From the NCBI GenBank assembly GCA_024698485.1, contig JAILRC010000036.1:1-47308 (forward strand): DNA of 47,308 bases, in the 5' to 3' direction. Shown piece by piece: positions 33,078-39,596 of the stretch. The DNA is from Lachnospiraceae bacterium (GTDB taxonomy: Bacteria > Bacillota > Clostridia > Lachnospirales > Lachnospiraceae). The stretch's first letter is position 1, and every line of letters begins with the position of its first letter. The notes under the pieces are model-generated. The model saw only the letters and a program-made list of their open reading frames with translations. It made no database searches and had not been told where the DNA came from. The position numbers and the translations under genes were made by a program.

Positions 33078-33107
33078 ATTATAACCCAAACAAGGCTTAT
33101 TTTTCAA
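33078..33107 (-). promoter_or_regulatory. Promoter of rluF, leaderless configuration
   Basis: TTGAAA, an 18-bp spacer and a perfect TATAAT (33083-33078) on the minus strand. Only CTTTCTTT separates the -10 box from the ATG at 33069. Confidence 0.75.
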
Positions 33108-33125
33108 GTCCTATCCCAACTTTGC

Positions 33126-33154
33126 TTTACTTTTAAATAAACTTGTTGTATAAT
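33126..33154 (+). promoter_or_regulatory. Promoter of tRNA-Arg
   Basis: TTTACT (33126-33131), a 17-bp spacer and a perfect TATAAT (33149-33154), 17 bases before the mature tRNA 5' end. Confidence 0.8.
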
Positions 33155-33170
33155 CACACGGTAATTTTTT

Positions 33171-33244
33171 GTCACTGTAGCCCAGCTGGACAGAGCGTTC
33201 GCCTCCGAAGTGAAAGGCCGTCGGTTCGAATCCGATCAGTGACG
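33171..33244 (+). tRNA. tRNA-Arg (anticodon CCG)
   Basis: Acceptor stem GTCACTG/CAGTGAC with G discriminator; anticodon stem TTCGC/GTGAA around CTCCGAA (anticodon CCG, codon CGG); T arm GTCGG-TTCGAAT-CCGAT. No CCA is encoded. It has its own promoter and terminator, so it is a single-gene unit. Confidence 0.95.
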
Positions 33245-33251
33245 CACAAAA

Positions 33252-33279
33252 AGACCGGAACTCGATCCGGTCTTTTTTT
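33252..33279 (+). terminator. Terminator of tRNA-Arg
   Basis: AGACCGGA/TCCGGTCT with a short loop and T(7) follows the tRNA directly. The A-run before the stem makes it usable on the minus strand too, for the DUF5688 gene. Confidence 0.9.
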
Positions 33280-33293
33280 CATGTCTTTCCCCT

Positions 33294-33926
33294 CTACAAG
33301 ACGATCTCAACTTTGCCTGTGTGGGAATCAAAACTGTAAACGTTATCCGAAAGAAAATCGCACTTGCTCACTACCGTGGAATTTACGGATCTCACCGTAT
33401 CTTTCAGCATATTCAGGTCATATGCCTCTATGCCGGGAACAAGGATCACTTCATGGATGCTGGAAGGAAGGATGTAGAGTTTTCCCGTGAGACGATCTGC
33501 TATCTCCTTCATCACATCCTCAAGAAGCATGACGGCTGCTCCGAACATTCCCGAATCGTTGGTGCAGACATAGATCTCGTTCGTATTGAGAGGCTCTTCC
33601 TTTCCCATAAGGTCGCAGGCCTCCGACCCTTCGCATATGCGTCTCACAAGATCCTCAAGCCTGTACAGTCTCGTACTGAAAAGATCCTTCGTGTTCTTTC
33701 TTGCCAGTTCGAAAAGGCTGTCCCTGCATATGCCCAGTTCTTCCAGTTCCTCGTTCTTTAAAGGTTCCGATGTCCTCACTCCGTCCTCCTGAACATTGAG
33801 CCATCTGTAGCCCACAGTCAGGTCCAGGATGTCATCACAGGGGTAGGAATCTCTGATCTCATCCCCTACGGAACCATTCATCATGCGCATAAAAAGTCTG
33901 TCTTTATTAAGTTTTTTGTTTTTCAT
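33294..33926 (-). CDS. DUF5688-type protein of unknown function
   Basis: A 210-residue cytosolic protein with LDLTVGYRWLN near 35, NEELEELGICRDSLFELARKNT, and a C-terminal region with TGKLYILPSSIHEVILVPG and SDNVYSFDSHTGKVEIVL. This pattern matches DUF5688, a family I know mainly from Lachnospiraceae and often in many copies per genome; its function is not known. This copy is short, lacking the long N-terminal region of larger members. GGGAGA precedes the ATG. A predicted promoter (TTGTGC-17-TACAAT, 34077-34049) overlaps the terminator of the GGDEF-EAL gene and gives a 115-nt leader with a strong hairpin. Confidence 0.75.
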   Translation of the reverse strand: MKNKKLNKDRLFMRMMNGSVGDEIRDSYPCDDILDLTVGYRWLNVQEDGVRTSEPLKNEELEELGICRDSLFELARKNTKDLFSTRLYRLEDLVRRICEGSEACDLMGKEEPLNTNEIYVCTNDSGMFGAAVMLLEDVMKEIADRLTGKLYILPSSIHEVILVPGIEAYDLNMLKDTVRSVNSTVVSKCDFLSDNVYSFDSHTGKVEIVL

Positions 33927-33986
33927 TGAATTCTCCCGATGTCAAGCAGAATCTGCCATGAAACTGCAAATCGATCTGTAAGATAC

Positions 33987-34021
33987 GACGGTGCGGCAAA
34001 AGGTCCGTCCGATTCACCGTC
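33987..34021 (-). promoter_or_regulatory. Hairpin in the leader of the DUF5688 gene
   Basis: GACGGTG pairs with CACCGTC, and CGG with CCG inside. There is no T-run, so it is not a terminator. It may be an operator or a translational control element. Confidence 0.4.
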
Positions 34022-34059
34022 ATAAAGAAAACAGGATGAAGCCCGATCATTGTAACATG

Positions 34060-34088
34060 AAAAAAGATCCGGCACAATACCGGATCTT
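34060..34088 (-). terminator. Terminator after the GGDEF-EAL gene
   Basis: AGATCCGG/CCGGATCT (34065-34087) with a 7-nt loop and a T-run on the minus strand. Confidence 0.88.
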
Positions 34089-34146
34089 TATCGTACATGT
34101 AGAAAATCAAGGGTTCTTTTTGTGCATATTTCACAAAGACACGGGA

Positions 34147-35700
34147 TCACCTTGAAAGAAGAAGGGATGCCACATTGGCGGGAACGGGTCTGCTGTAAAG
34201 GAAGCCCTGAGCTTTGTTGCAGTTCATACGTTTCAGCATCTCTTCCTGGGCGTTTTCTTCGACTCCTTCGGCCACAACTATCATATTAAGCGCCTGAGCA
34301 AGACTTATGATGGCTTCTACGATCTTTCTGTCTTCATTGTCCACCGTAACCGCTTCCATGAAACTCTTGTCGATCTTCAGATTGTCAACCGGAAGCTGCT
34401 TAAGGTAATTGAGAGACGAGTAGCCTGTTCCGAAATCATCCAGCGAGAACAGGATGCCGTGCTGCTTGAGTTTTTCTATGGTCCTAACGGCATAGTTAAA
34501 ATCGTCGATGGCAACGGTCTCTGTGATCTCCAGTTCCAGATAACGGGGATCTATGCCGTATTCATTGATCATATCCATAACATAGTCGATGAGGAAGGGA
34601 TCTCTGAACTGCTTTGCGGAAAGGTTGACCGCAACCATTACCTTGTTCCCCGCTCTATGCCACTCTGCCAGCTGTTTGCATGCCTTGTTGAGGACGATCT
34701 TTCCTATTTCTATGATAAGACCGCACTCCTCCGCAACAGGAATGAACTCATCAGGGAAAAGCAGTCCTTTTTGAGGATGATGCCATCTGATGAGAGCCTC
34801 AAAACTGGTGACACGGTTGGTGTCCAGATTGATCTGGGGCTGATAGTAGAGTTCGAACTGATTGTTGAAGATAGCTTCCCTCATATCCGCCTGAAGCTTA
34901 ACGCGATTGGACATCATCTGCTCCAGGGAACTGTCAAATATCCTGTATGTATTTTTCCCGGAATCCTTGGCCACAAAAAGAGCCGTATCCAGATTTCTTG
35001 TAAGAGTCTGTACCGAAGGGCAATTGTCCCTGGAGATCACAAGAACACCCATGCTGGCACTTACGGAAAGTTCCTTCTCATCAAGAGCCTTGAAATGCTC
35101 AACGCTGAAGATATGCATGATCTCAACGGCTTTCTTTTCGCATTCTTCCCTGTTCTTCAGTCTGCTAAAGAGGAGGATGAACTCATCCCCTCCCACACGT
35201 CCTATGTAATCATTGGGTCCCACTGCCGCCCTGAGCCTGTCTGCAACGGAACATATGACCGCATCGCCGCTCAGATGACCCTGAGTGTCGTTGATCACCT
35301 TGAAATCATCCAGATCAAGATCGATAAGAGTGAAGTACTCTTTCGGATAGGAGTTCTTCACCTCATTTTCCAGTTTGTCCATGAAAGCCACACGGTTGGG
35401 AAGTTTCGTCAGATAGTCGGTATAGGCCACATCCTTCATCTTTTCTTTGTTTTCCCTAAGCTCGTCGCATTTTTCGTAGAGTTCCGTCTTTGCACTTGAA
35501 ACCTCATCGTAAGCCATTTTCAAGTCATTGTAGCTTTCCCTGAGTTTCCGGTCAGCCCTGTCGACTTTTTTCTCGGCCTGAATACGCTTAACAATGTTCA
35601 AAAGAAGCGCAAATCCAAGCAACACAAGAAGCAAGGTAAGGAATATATCCCCCACGGTCCCGTACCGGAAATAATTTGATTTTTCTACCAAAAAAGGCAT
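34147..35700 (-). CDS. GGDEF-EAL c-di-GMP turnover protein
   Basis: A 517-residue protein with one N-terminal TM segment (about 18-38), a coiled coil (40-90), a GGDEF domain and an EAL domain. The cyclase signature GGDEF is intact at 170-174 with its DLDDFK metal site, and there is no RxxD product-inhibition site in front of it. The phosphodiesterase part keeps EALIRW, VNLS, ITET, DDFGTGYSS, KIDKSF, EGVE and QGFLYSRP. Both activities could therefore be real, with net direction set by an unknown signal. The signal input must be short, as there is no sensor domain beyond the anchor. It is a single-gene unit with a GGGG-type ribosome site. Confidence 0.95.
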   Translation of the reverse strand: MPFLVEKSNYFRYGTVGDIFLTLLLVLLGFALLLNIVKRIQAEKKVDRADRKLRESYNDLKMAYDEVSSAKTELYEKCDELRENKEKMKDVAYTDYLTKLPNRVAFMDKLENEVKNSYPKEYFTLIDLDLDDFKVINDTQGHLSGDAVICSVADRLRAAVGPNDYIGRVGGDEFILLFSRLKNREECEKKAVEIMHIFSVEHFKALDEKELSVSASMGVLVISRDNCPSVQTLTRNLDTALFVAKDSGKNTYRIFDSSLEQMMSNRVKLQADMREAIFNNQFELYYQPQINLDTNRVTSFEALIRWHHPQKGLLFPDEFIPVAEECGLIIEIGKIVLNKACKQLAEWHRAGNKVMVAVNLSAKQFRDPFLIDYVMDMINEYGIDPRYLELEITETVAIDDFNYAVRTIEKLKQHGILFSLDDFGTGYSSLNYLKQLPVDNLKIDKSFMEAVTVDNEDRKIVEAIISLAQALNMIVVAEGVEENAQEEMLKRMNCNKAQGFLYSRPVPANVASLLLSR

Positions 35701-35891
35701 TAAAAAAATCCCCTTTCAAAAAAGCGATCATACCGCCTCAAAAATACAGTTAAGAAATATTTAAACATATAACCCTCAACTTCGCAACCAAAAATAATTG
35801 CTATTTTGTCATCAATTCTTGCTATTTTATCAATGCCTGCCGATAAAGCCTTTTCTCTTTCGGTATTTATCGCCTATTTTCCTTCCCAAAC

Positions 35892-35920
35892 TTTACAACT
35901 TCGGGCAGGTGTTGTAAAAT
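35892..35920 (+). promoter_or_regulatory. Promoter of the lysoplasmalogenase-like gene
   Basis: TTTACA (35892-35897), a 17-bp spacer and TAAAAT (35915-35920), about 27 nt of leader with GAGGCAGG. Confidence 0.65.
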
Positions 35921-35953
35921 CGAGGCAAGAATCTAAGTGCGAGGCAGGTAATC

Positions 35954-36619
35954 ATGAACAATATCGTCACCGTAATATCTCTCATATTGCTTCTCATCGT
36001 CAGTATCATCCACTTATACGGAACCTACAAATGCAACCGCCGGATCCGCAAAATGACCAAATGGCTTCTTCTGCCTCTGATGATGGTGGCCTACACTTTT
36101 GCGGTCTCCCACCCCAATTACTACATCCTGGCAGCCTTCTTTTTCAGCTGGGCCGGAGATGTTTTTCTTCTTGGTCGCGGTCCTCAGTTCTTCGTTCTCG
36201 GCGGCATAGCTTTTCTTTTCAGTCACGTTTGTTTCATTGCCGCTTATTGCACCAACATTGATTTCAAAGCCGTTCCCTACGCCACCATAGCCCCTCTGCT
36301 CATCCTTTTTATCGCCATAGTCTATATGGTCCGGGGAAATCTTAAGGATTACGTTCCCAAGATGCTCAAAATCCCTATGGTAGCCTATCTCATGGCCAAC
36401 GCCACCATGAACACCTTCGCCATAATGCAGATGTTCTCCAAGCCCTGTGCCGCAACCATCACCGTCTCTCTGGGCGCTCTTCTCTTCCTCTATTCCGATG
36501 TGCTCCTTTTCGGTGTTCGTTTCCACAAAAGTGACTCGGTCTACAAACGGCATTTTCTCGAAATGTTTGCTTACATTCTCGGAGAATTCCTTATCTGTTA
36601 CGGTTTTATGCAAATGTAA
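35954..36619 (+). CDS. YhhN/TMEM86-family membrane protein (lysoplasmalogenase-like)
   Basis: A 221-residue protein with about seven to eight TM segments. It has the family motifs AAFFFSWAGDVFLLG (about 61-75) and LGALLFLYSDVLLFG (about 175-189), whose Asp residues are thought to be catalytic in cleaving the vinyl-ether bond of lysoplasmalogens. Plasmalogens are common in anaerobic clostridia, so a role in lipid turnover is reasonable, but bacterial members are little characterised. The ATG follows GAGGCAGG. It is a single-gene unit, followed by an ACACCGGGG/CCCCGGTGT stem and a bidirectional terminator. Confidence 0.85.
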   Translation: MNNIVTVISLILLLIVSIIHLYGTYKCNRRIRKMTKWLLLPLMMVAYTFAVSHPNYYILAAFFFSWAGDVFLLGRGPQFFVLGGIAFLFSHVCFIAAYCTNIDFKAVPYATIAPLLILFIAIVYMVRGNLKDYVPKMLKIPMVAYLMANATMNTFAIMQMFSKPCAATITVSLGALLFLYSDVLLFGVRFHKSDSVYKRHFLEMFAYILGEFLICYGFMQM

Positions 36620-36674
36620 GATAAATACACCGGGGTCCCTCCCCTGCTTCGCAGCGGTTCTCCCCGGTGTCATA

Positions 36675-36710
36675 AAAAAGAAGTCGCCGAAGTCTGTTCG
36701 ACGACTTTTT
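36675..36710. terminator. Bidirectional terminator between lysoplasmalogenase-like gene and tRNA-Ser
   Basis: AAGTCG.CGAA pairs with TTCG.CGACTT (36681-36706), with TTTTT on the plus strand and TTTTTT on the minus strand. It serves the membrane-protein gene (plus) and tRNA-Ser (minus). Confidence 0.88.
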
Positions 36711-36712
36711 AG

Positions 36713-36798
36713 CGGAAGCGGTGGGATTCGAACCCACGAGCCCTTGCGGGCTACCTGATTTCGAGTCAGGGCCGTTATGACCGCTTCGATACGCTTCC
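36713..36798 (-). tRNA. tRNA-Ser (anticodon CGA)
   Basis: A class II tRNA on the minus strand: acceptor GGAAGCG/CGCTTCC with G discriminator, anticodon stem CCTGA/TCAGG around CTCGAAA (anticodon CGA, codon UCG), a long variable arm TAGCCCGCAAGGGCT, and T arm GTGGG-TTCGAAT-CCCAC. No CCA is encoded. A promoter TTGCAA-17-TATCTT lies at 36839-36811. Confidence 0.96.
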
Positions 36799-36810
36799 AT
36801 ACAGCGAATT

Positions 36811-36839
36811 AAGATACCATAATCCCTTTTCTTTTGCAA
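36811..36839 (-). promoter_or_regulatory. Predicted promoter of tRNA-Ser
   Basis: TTGCAA (36839-36834), a 17-bp spacer and TATCTT (36816-36811) on the minus strand, 13 nt before the tRNA. Confidence 0.55.
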
Positions 36840-36846
36840 GACTTTT

Positions 36847-37872
36847 TTATATGCCCCCCTGGGTGATAAAAAGCTCAACCAAGTTCTTTTCGTCTATCCT
36901 GCCGCTCTTAAGATCCTGCTCAAGCTGCACTCCCAGCTCGATCTTTTTTCTGATCTGTGAAAGTTTGTATGTCCCGATCTGACGCACCATCTTCTGCACA
37001 GCAAAGGGATGGATCCCTGTGGAGGATGCTATCTCATCCGAGGAACGTCCCTTATTCCTAAGTTCCTTCACTGCCAAAAGCTGCATGAAATGCTTCAGCA
37101 GCATACGCCATATGAGTTGAACAGGCTGTCTGGTCTTTATGAGTTCCTCGTACACTTTTAAGGCTTTTCCCTGCTTTCCCTCCGCAAGAGCATCCGTAAG
37201 GTCGAAGACCACGGAAGAAAGCTGCCTTGTACACACGGCTTCTATGTCCGCTCTCTCGACCGAATTTCTGTCCATGGCATAGAATCCCAGTTTCTCGATC
37301 TCCACCTTAAGGTTTCCCATGTCGGTTCCGCTCCAGCCCATGAGGTAGGATGCGGTATCAGCAGTGATGCTTTTTCCAAGCGCCTTGAATTCCGTGCCGA
37401 TCCAGAGCATCAGGTCTTTTTCGTCCAGCTGGTTCATCTCGCATGCATATCCATGCTCCTTGACTGCCTTGTAAAGCTTGCTTCTCTTGTCCGCCTCGTC
37501 TTCCACAAAAACCACCACGGTTGTATCCGGGATCATCTTTATGTACTCCGCAAGACTGTCCTTGGGAGCCTCTTCCTGCTCTTCCTCAGGCTTTTCTTCC
37601 GTTTCCTTTTTTCTCCCCTTAAACTTGCCACAACGGTTCACCAGCACCAGTCTTCTGTCGGCAAAAAAAGGCATGGTGTCGCACATGCCGATGAAAGCGT
37701 TGGTATCAAAGGAATCTCCCTGTATGACGGTACAGTTCATGGAATCTTCTTCGGGAACCACGGCCTTTTTAAGTTTATCCGCATAAAGGCGCTTTAAATA
37801 GTTCTCCTTGCCGAAAAGAAGATAGACTCTCTTGAAATCTGCATTTTTAATATCGTTCTTAATGTTTTTCAT
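36847..37872 (-). CDS. holA: DNA polymerase III delta subunit
   Basis: The clamp-loader subunit that opens the beta sliding clamp. The 341-residue protein shows the family start (FKRVYLLFGKENYLKRLY), the DTMPFFADRRLVLV segment that contacts the clamp, SDEIASSTGIHPFAVQKMVRQ and a C-terminal helical collar. An acidic Glu-rich insert (about 88-105, KKETEEKPEEEQEEA) interrupts the AAA+-like part. In many Firmicutes holA directly follows comEC; here it is separate. The ATG at 37872 has no ribosome site and lies 7 nt after an extended -10 box, so the mRNA is probably leaderless. Confidence 0.93.
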   Translation of the reverse strand: MKNIKNDIKNADFKRVYLLFGKENYLKRLYADKLKKAVVPEEDSMNCTVIQGDSFDTNAFIGMCDTMPFFADRRLVLVNRCGKFKGRKKETEEKPEEEQEEAPKDSLAEYIKMIPDTTVVVFVEDEADKRSKLYKAVKEHGYACEMNQLDEKDLMLWIGTEFKALGKSITADTASYLMGWSGTDMGNLKVEIEKLGFYAMDRNSVERADIEAVCTRQLSSVVFDLTDALAEGKQGKALKVYEELIKTRQPVQLIWRMLLKHFMQLLAVKELRNKGRSSDEIASSTGIHPFAVQKMVRQIGTYKLSQIRKKIELGVQLEQDLKSGRIDEKNLVELFITQGGI

Positions 37873-37879
37873 GCAGAGG

Positions 37880-37888
37880 ATTATACCA
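37880..37888 (-). promoter_or_regulatory. Extended -10 promoter of holA, leaderless configuration
   Basis: TGGTATAAT (37888-37880) on the minus strand is an extended -10 box, with only a weak T-rich -35. CCTCTGC then leads directly to the ATG at 37872. Confidence 0.7.
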
Positions 37889-37908
37889 CAATTCCGTCGT
37901 AATAAAAA

Positions 37909-38092
37909 GCCCTACCGTGCGGAAGGTCTCGTGCCGAACACCGCTTGGAACGGATAGCGCAGATACGGACTTGCGTGCCTGTCCGAGCGCTGTTTCTTAT
38001 TCAAATAAAATGTCGAGGGACAAGCGTTGCTTACCCCTCGACCGCACGGGGGTGAACCATCGGAATGAACCCTCGGAACAGGGTTAGGGGCC
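37909..38092. repeat. Structured intergenic element (long copy)
   Basis: The ends pair (GCCCTA with TAGGGGC), an inner pair CCGTGCGG/CCGCACGG spans 37915-38049, and GTCGAGGG/CCCTCGAC forms a hairpin at 38012-38042. The first 56 bases (37915-37970) recur with few changes at 38553-38607. No gene is supported here. The shape suggests a repeat family or a structured RNA. Confidence 0.55.
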
Positions 38093-38324
38093 AAAACGTT
38101 ATAAAATTGGCTTTTTTTGACCTAAAGACATCTTTTCATGGTTTTAAGTCAAACTTTTTGGGGCTTCCTCACGCCTTCACACTATATTTTCCGTAGTTTC
38201 TCCCACATAACACATATTATATATGTTGCTTCTTTACAAATTACCCTTTTACATATAAAAATGGGCGAAAAATTATGGTTAAAAAGCATCTCTGGCGCTT
38301 TTGAACCATAAAATGTGTTTTTTG
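38093..38324. other. AT-rich gene-free interval
   Basis: Contains a TTTTAAGTCAAAC segment related to the core of the 74-bp repeats at 1.4 kb and the 15-bp inverted repeat at 38273-38311. No gene or RNA was recognised. Confidence 0.5.
38273..38311. repeat. 15-bp inverted repeat before the remnant gene
   Basis: TTATGGTTAAAAAGC (38273-38287) and GCTTTTGAACCATAA (38297-38311) pair at 14 of 15 positions around a 9-nt loop. It lies 14 bases before the ATG at 38325 and could be an element end or an operator. Confidence 0.7.
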
Positions 38325-38507
38325 ATGGACAAGATTGAAAAAAATATCAACTTGTACGAGAGTAAAATCCACCTGGGATATGAAAAAGGACAGTCTGCAA
38401 TTATACTGTCCATGCTCAACATCGGAAGAACCCCCAAGGAGATCTCTGATTTTTGTAACATTCCCATTGAACAGATAACGAAGGTACAGACTTCGCAGAG
38501 AGTTTGA
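38325..38507 (+). pseudogene. Remnant resembling the C-terminal tail of Rpn/PD-(D/E)XK-type transposase-like nucleases
   Basis: A 60-residue frame starting at MDKIEKNINLYESK with a helical KGQSAIILSMLNIGRTPKEISDFCNIPIEQITKV end. This is the sort of tail, with ML..G.TPEEI..., found at the end of Rpn-family nuclease/transposase proteins common in Lachnospiraceae. The catalytic domain is missing, and no ribosome site is seen. Flanking copies of a 56-bp repeat and an inverted repeat fit the idea of a decayed mobile gene. It could instead be a small intact HTH-like protein. Confidence 0.4.
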
Positions 38508-38518
38508 TCATATTGCCA

Positions 38519-38548
38519 TTAAAAAAACACGGTGCGCCGTGTTTTTTT
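38519..38548. terminator. Symmetric terminator-like hairpin
   Basis: ACACGG-TGCG-CCGTGT flanked by A(7) on the left and T(7) on the right; it can work in either direction and follows the remnant gene. Confidence 0.8.
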
Positions 38549-38552
38549 ATCC

Positions 38553-38607
38553 CCGTGCGGATGGTCTCGTGCCGAACACCGCTTGGACCGATCGCGCAGA
38601 TACGGAC
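38553..38607 (+). repeat. Structured intergenic element (short copy)
   Basis: About 50 of 56 positions match 37915-37970 in direct orientation, including GGTCTCGTGCCGAACACC and GCGCAGATACGGAC. The rest of the long copy is absent. Confidence 0.85.
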
Positions 38608-38624
38608 AATCGGTTGCGAAGGGG

Positions 38625-38665
38625 AAAAAAAGCCCCCGTCCCGGGGGCATCCCGGGGACGGGGGC
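38625..38665 (-). terminator. Terminator after the FliD-like gene
   Basis: On the minus strand GCCCCCGTCCC pairs with GGGACGGGGGC around a short loop, followed by T(7). Confidence 0.9.
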
Positions 38666-38700
38666 GTCATGGCCATTCGATTTATCGTTTCCCGATGTTT

Positions 38701-39438
38701 TCAAAACAAGGTATTGAACAATTGGGGATTGTTGTTAATGCCGGTGTATTTTCCCGCACCGTTGTACATGGATGCAGGTGTTGCTTTTCCTGTACCTGCG
38801 GAAGAGGAGGAAATGATCTTTCCGATCTTGTAGGATGCCCGGTAGCCGAAACTGCCCACGCCGTTAAACATGGATGATTTGGATGTGGAATAGGCATTCT
38901 TCCATTTATCCTCATCAAAGGTGATCTTGTTGTCCGATCCCAGTTTCATGCCAAGTTCATTCAGCATTCCCGCGTTCTTCTTCATGTAGTTCACAAGAGA
39001 AAGAGTGTCCTTCAGAACCCCCTGACGATTGACTTTTACGGAATCATCGATAAGAGAATTGTAGCTGTCCACAAACTTTTTAGCTGCCGCTGCGGAATCA
39101 TCGCTCTTGTCCTTATCGGAAAAATCGATCCGCCTCAGGCCGCTTACCGAATCCTTAAGATTCATGGAATCGGCGGAAACTTTCTTGAGATTTGAGATCT
39201 CGCCGGAGATCCCGTCATCCGTGTCGTTCCCGGAACCGTATTTGTCATAATATGCCGAAACAAGCTTCTTATATGTTCCGGACTTGATCATGGACAGGTC
39301 ACTGAAAGCATTTGTTCCCATGGCGGAAAAGATATCATCGGTTTTTCCCGTCTTGGAACTACTGCTACTCCTGCCTGAATTTCCGTTATATAAGGCCTTG
39401 TACAGATCTGAATTTGTAAGAGAAGAAATCCTTGCCAT
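38701..39438 (-). CDS. FliD-like protein of unknown function
   Basis: A 245-residue, Ser/Lys/Asp-rich protein without cysteine, membrane segment or signal peptide. Residues from about 120 on (KKFVDSYNSLIDDS...MLNELGMKLGSDNKITFDEDKWKNAYS...SMFNGVGSFGYRAS) follow the pattern of the C-terminal half of the flagellar cap protein FliD (FVxxYN, LGI..DG.L.FDE..L). The N-terminal filament-cap domains are missing, so it is not a normal cap. It may be a flagellar accessory or secreted filament protein; low-cysteine, low-aromatic content fits export. GGGAGG supports the ATG at 39438. A palindrome ACGATATCGT lies upstream. Confidence 0.55.
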   Translation of the reverse strand: MARISSLTNSDLYKALYNGNSGRSSSSSKTGKTDDIFSAMGTNAFSDLSMIKSGTYKKLVSAYYDKYGSGNDTDDGISGEISNLKKVSADSMNLKDSVSGLRRIDFSDKDKSDDSAAAAKKFVDSYNSLIDDSVKVNRQGVLKDTLSLVNYMKKNAGMLNELGMKLGSDNKITFDEDKWKNAYSTSKSSMFNGVGSFGYRASYKIGKIISSSSAGTGKATPASMYNGAGKYTGINNNPQLFNTLF

Positions 39439-39457
39439 AGGCACCTCCCGAGTTGAA

Positions 39458-39486
39458 ACGATATCGTTCACTCAAAAACATGTTTC
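39458..39486 (-). promoter_or_regulatory. Possible control site of the FliD-like gene
   Basis: A perfect 10-bp palindrome ACGATATCGT (39458-39467). With GAAA at 39486-39483 and 16 bases between, it also loosely recalls the flagellar sigma-D pattern (TAAA-N15-GCCGATAA). A TATAAT lies further upstream with TTGACA at a too long 22-bp spacing. Confidence 0.3.
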
Positions 39487-39596
39487 TCTTCCTGCATTAT
39501 AATCCAAAACTCCTACAAAAAAGTGTCAAAAATGAAAAATAATTATAAACGCAAAAATTTATAAAACCGATGACTGTTCACGTCTGTACAAAATAT

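Noticed and set aside
37912..38094. 60-codon minus-strand frame in the structured repeat
   Set aside because: Such frames recur wherever the repeat occurs; the paired ends and hairpins explain the sequence better than a gene.
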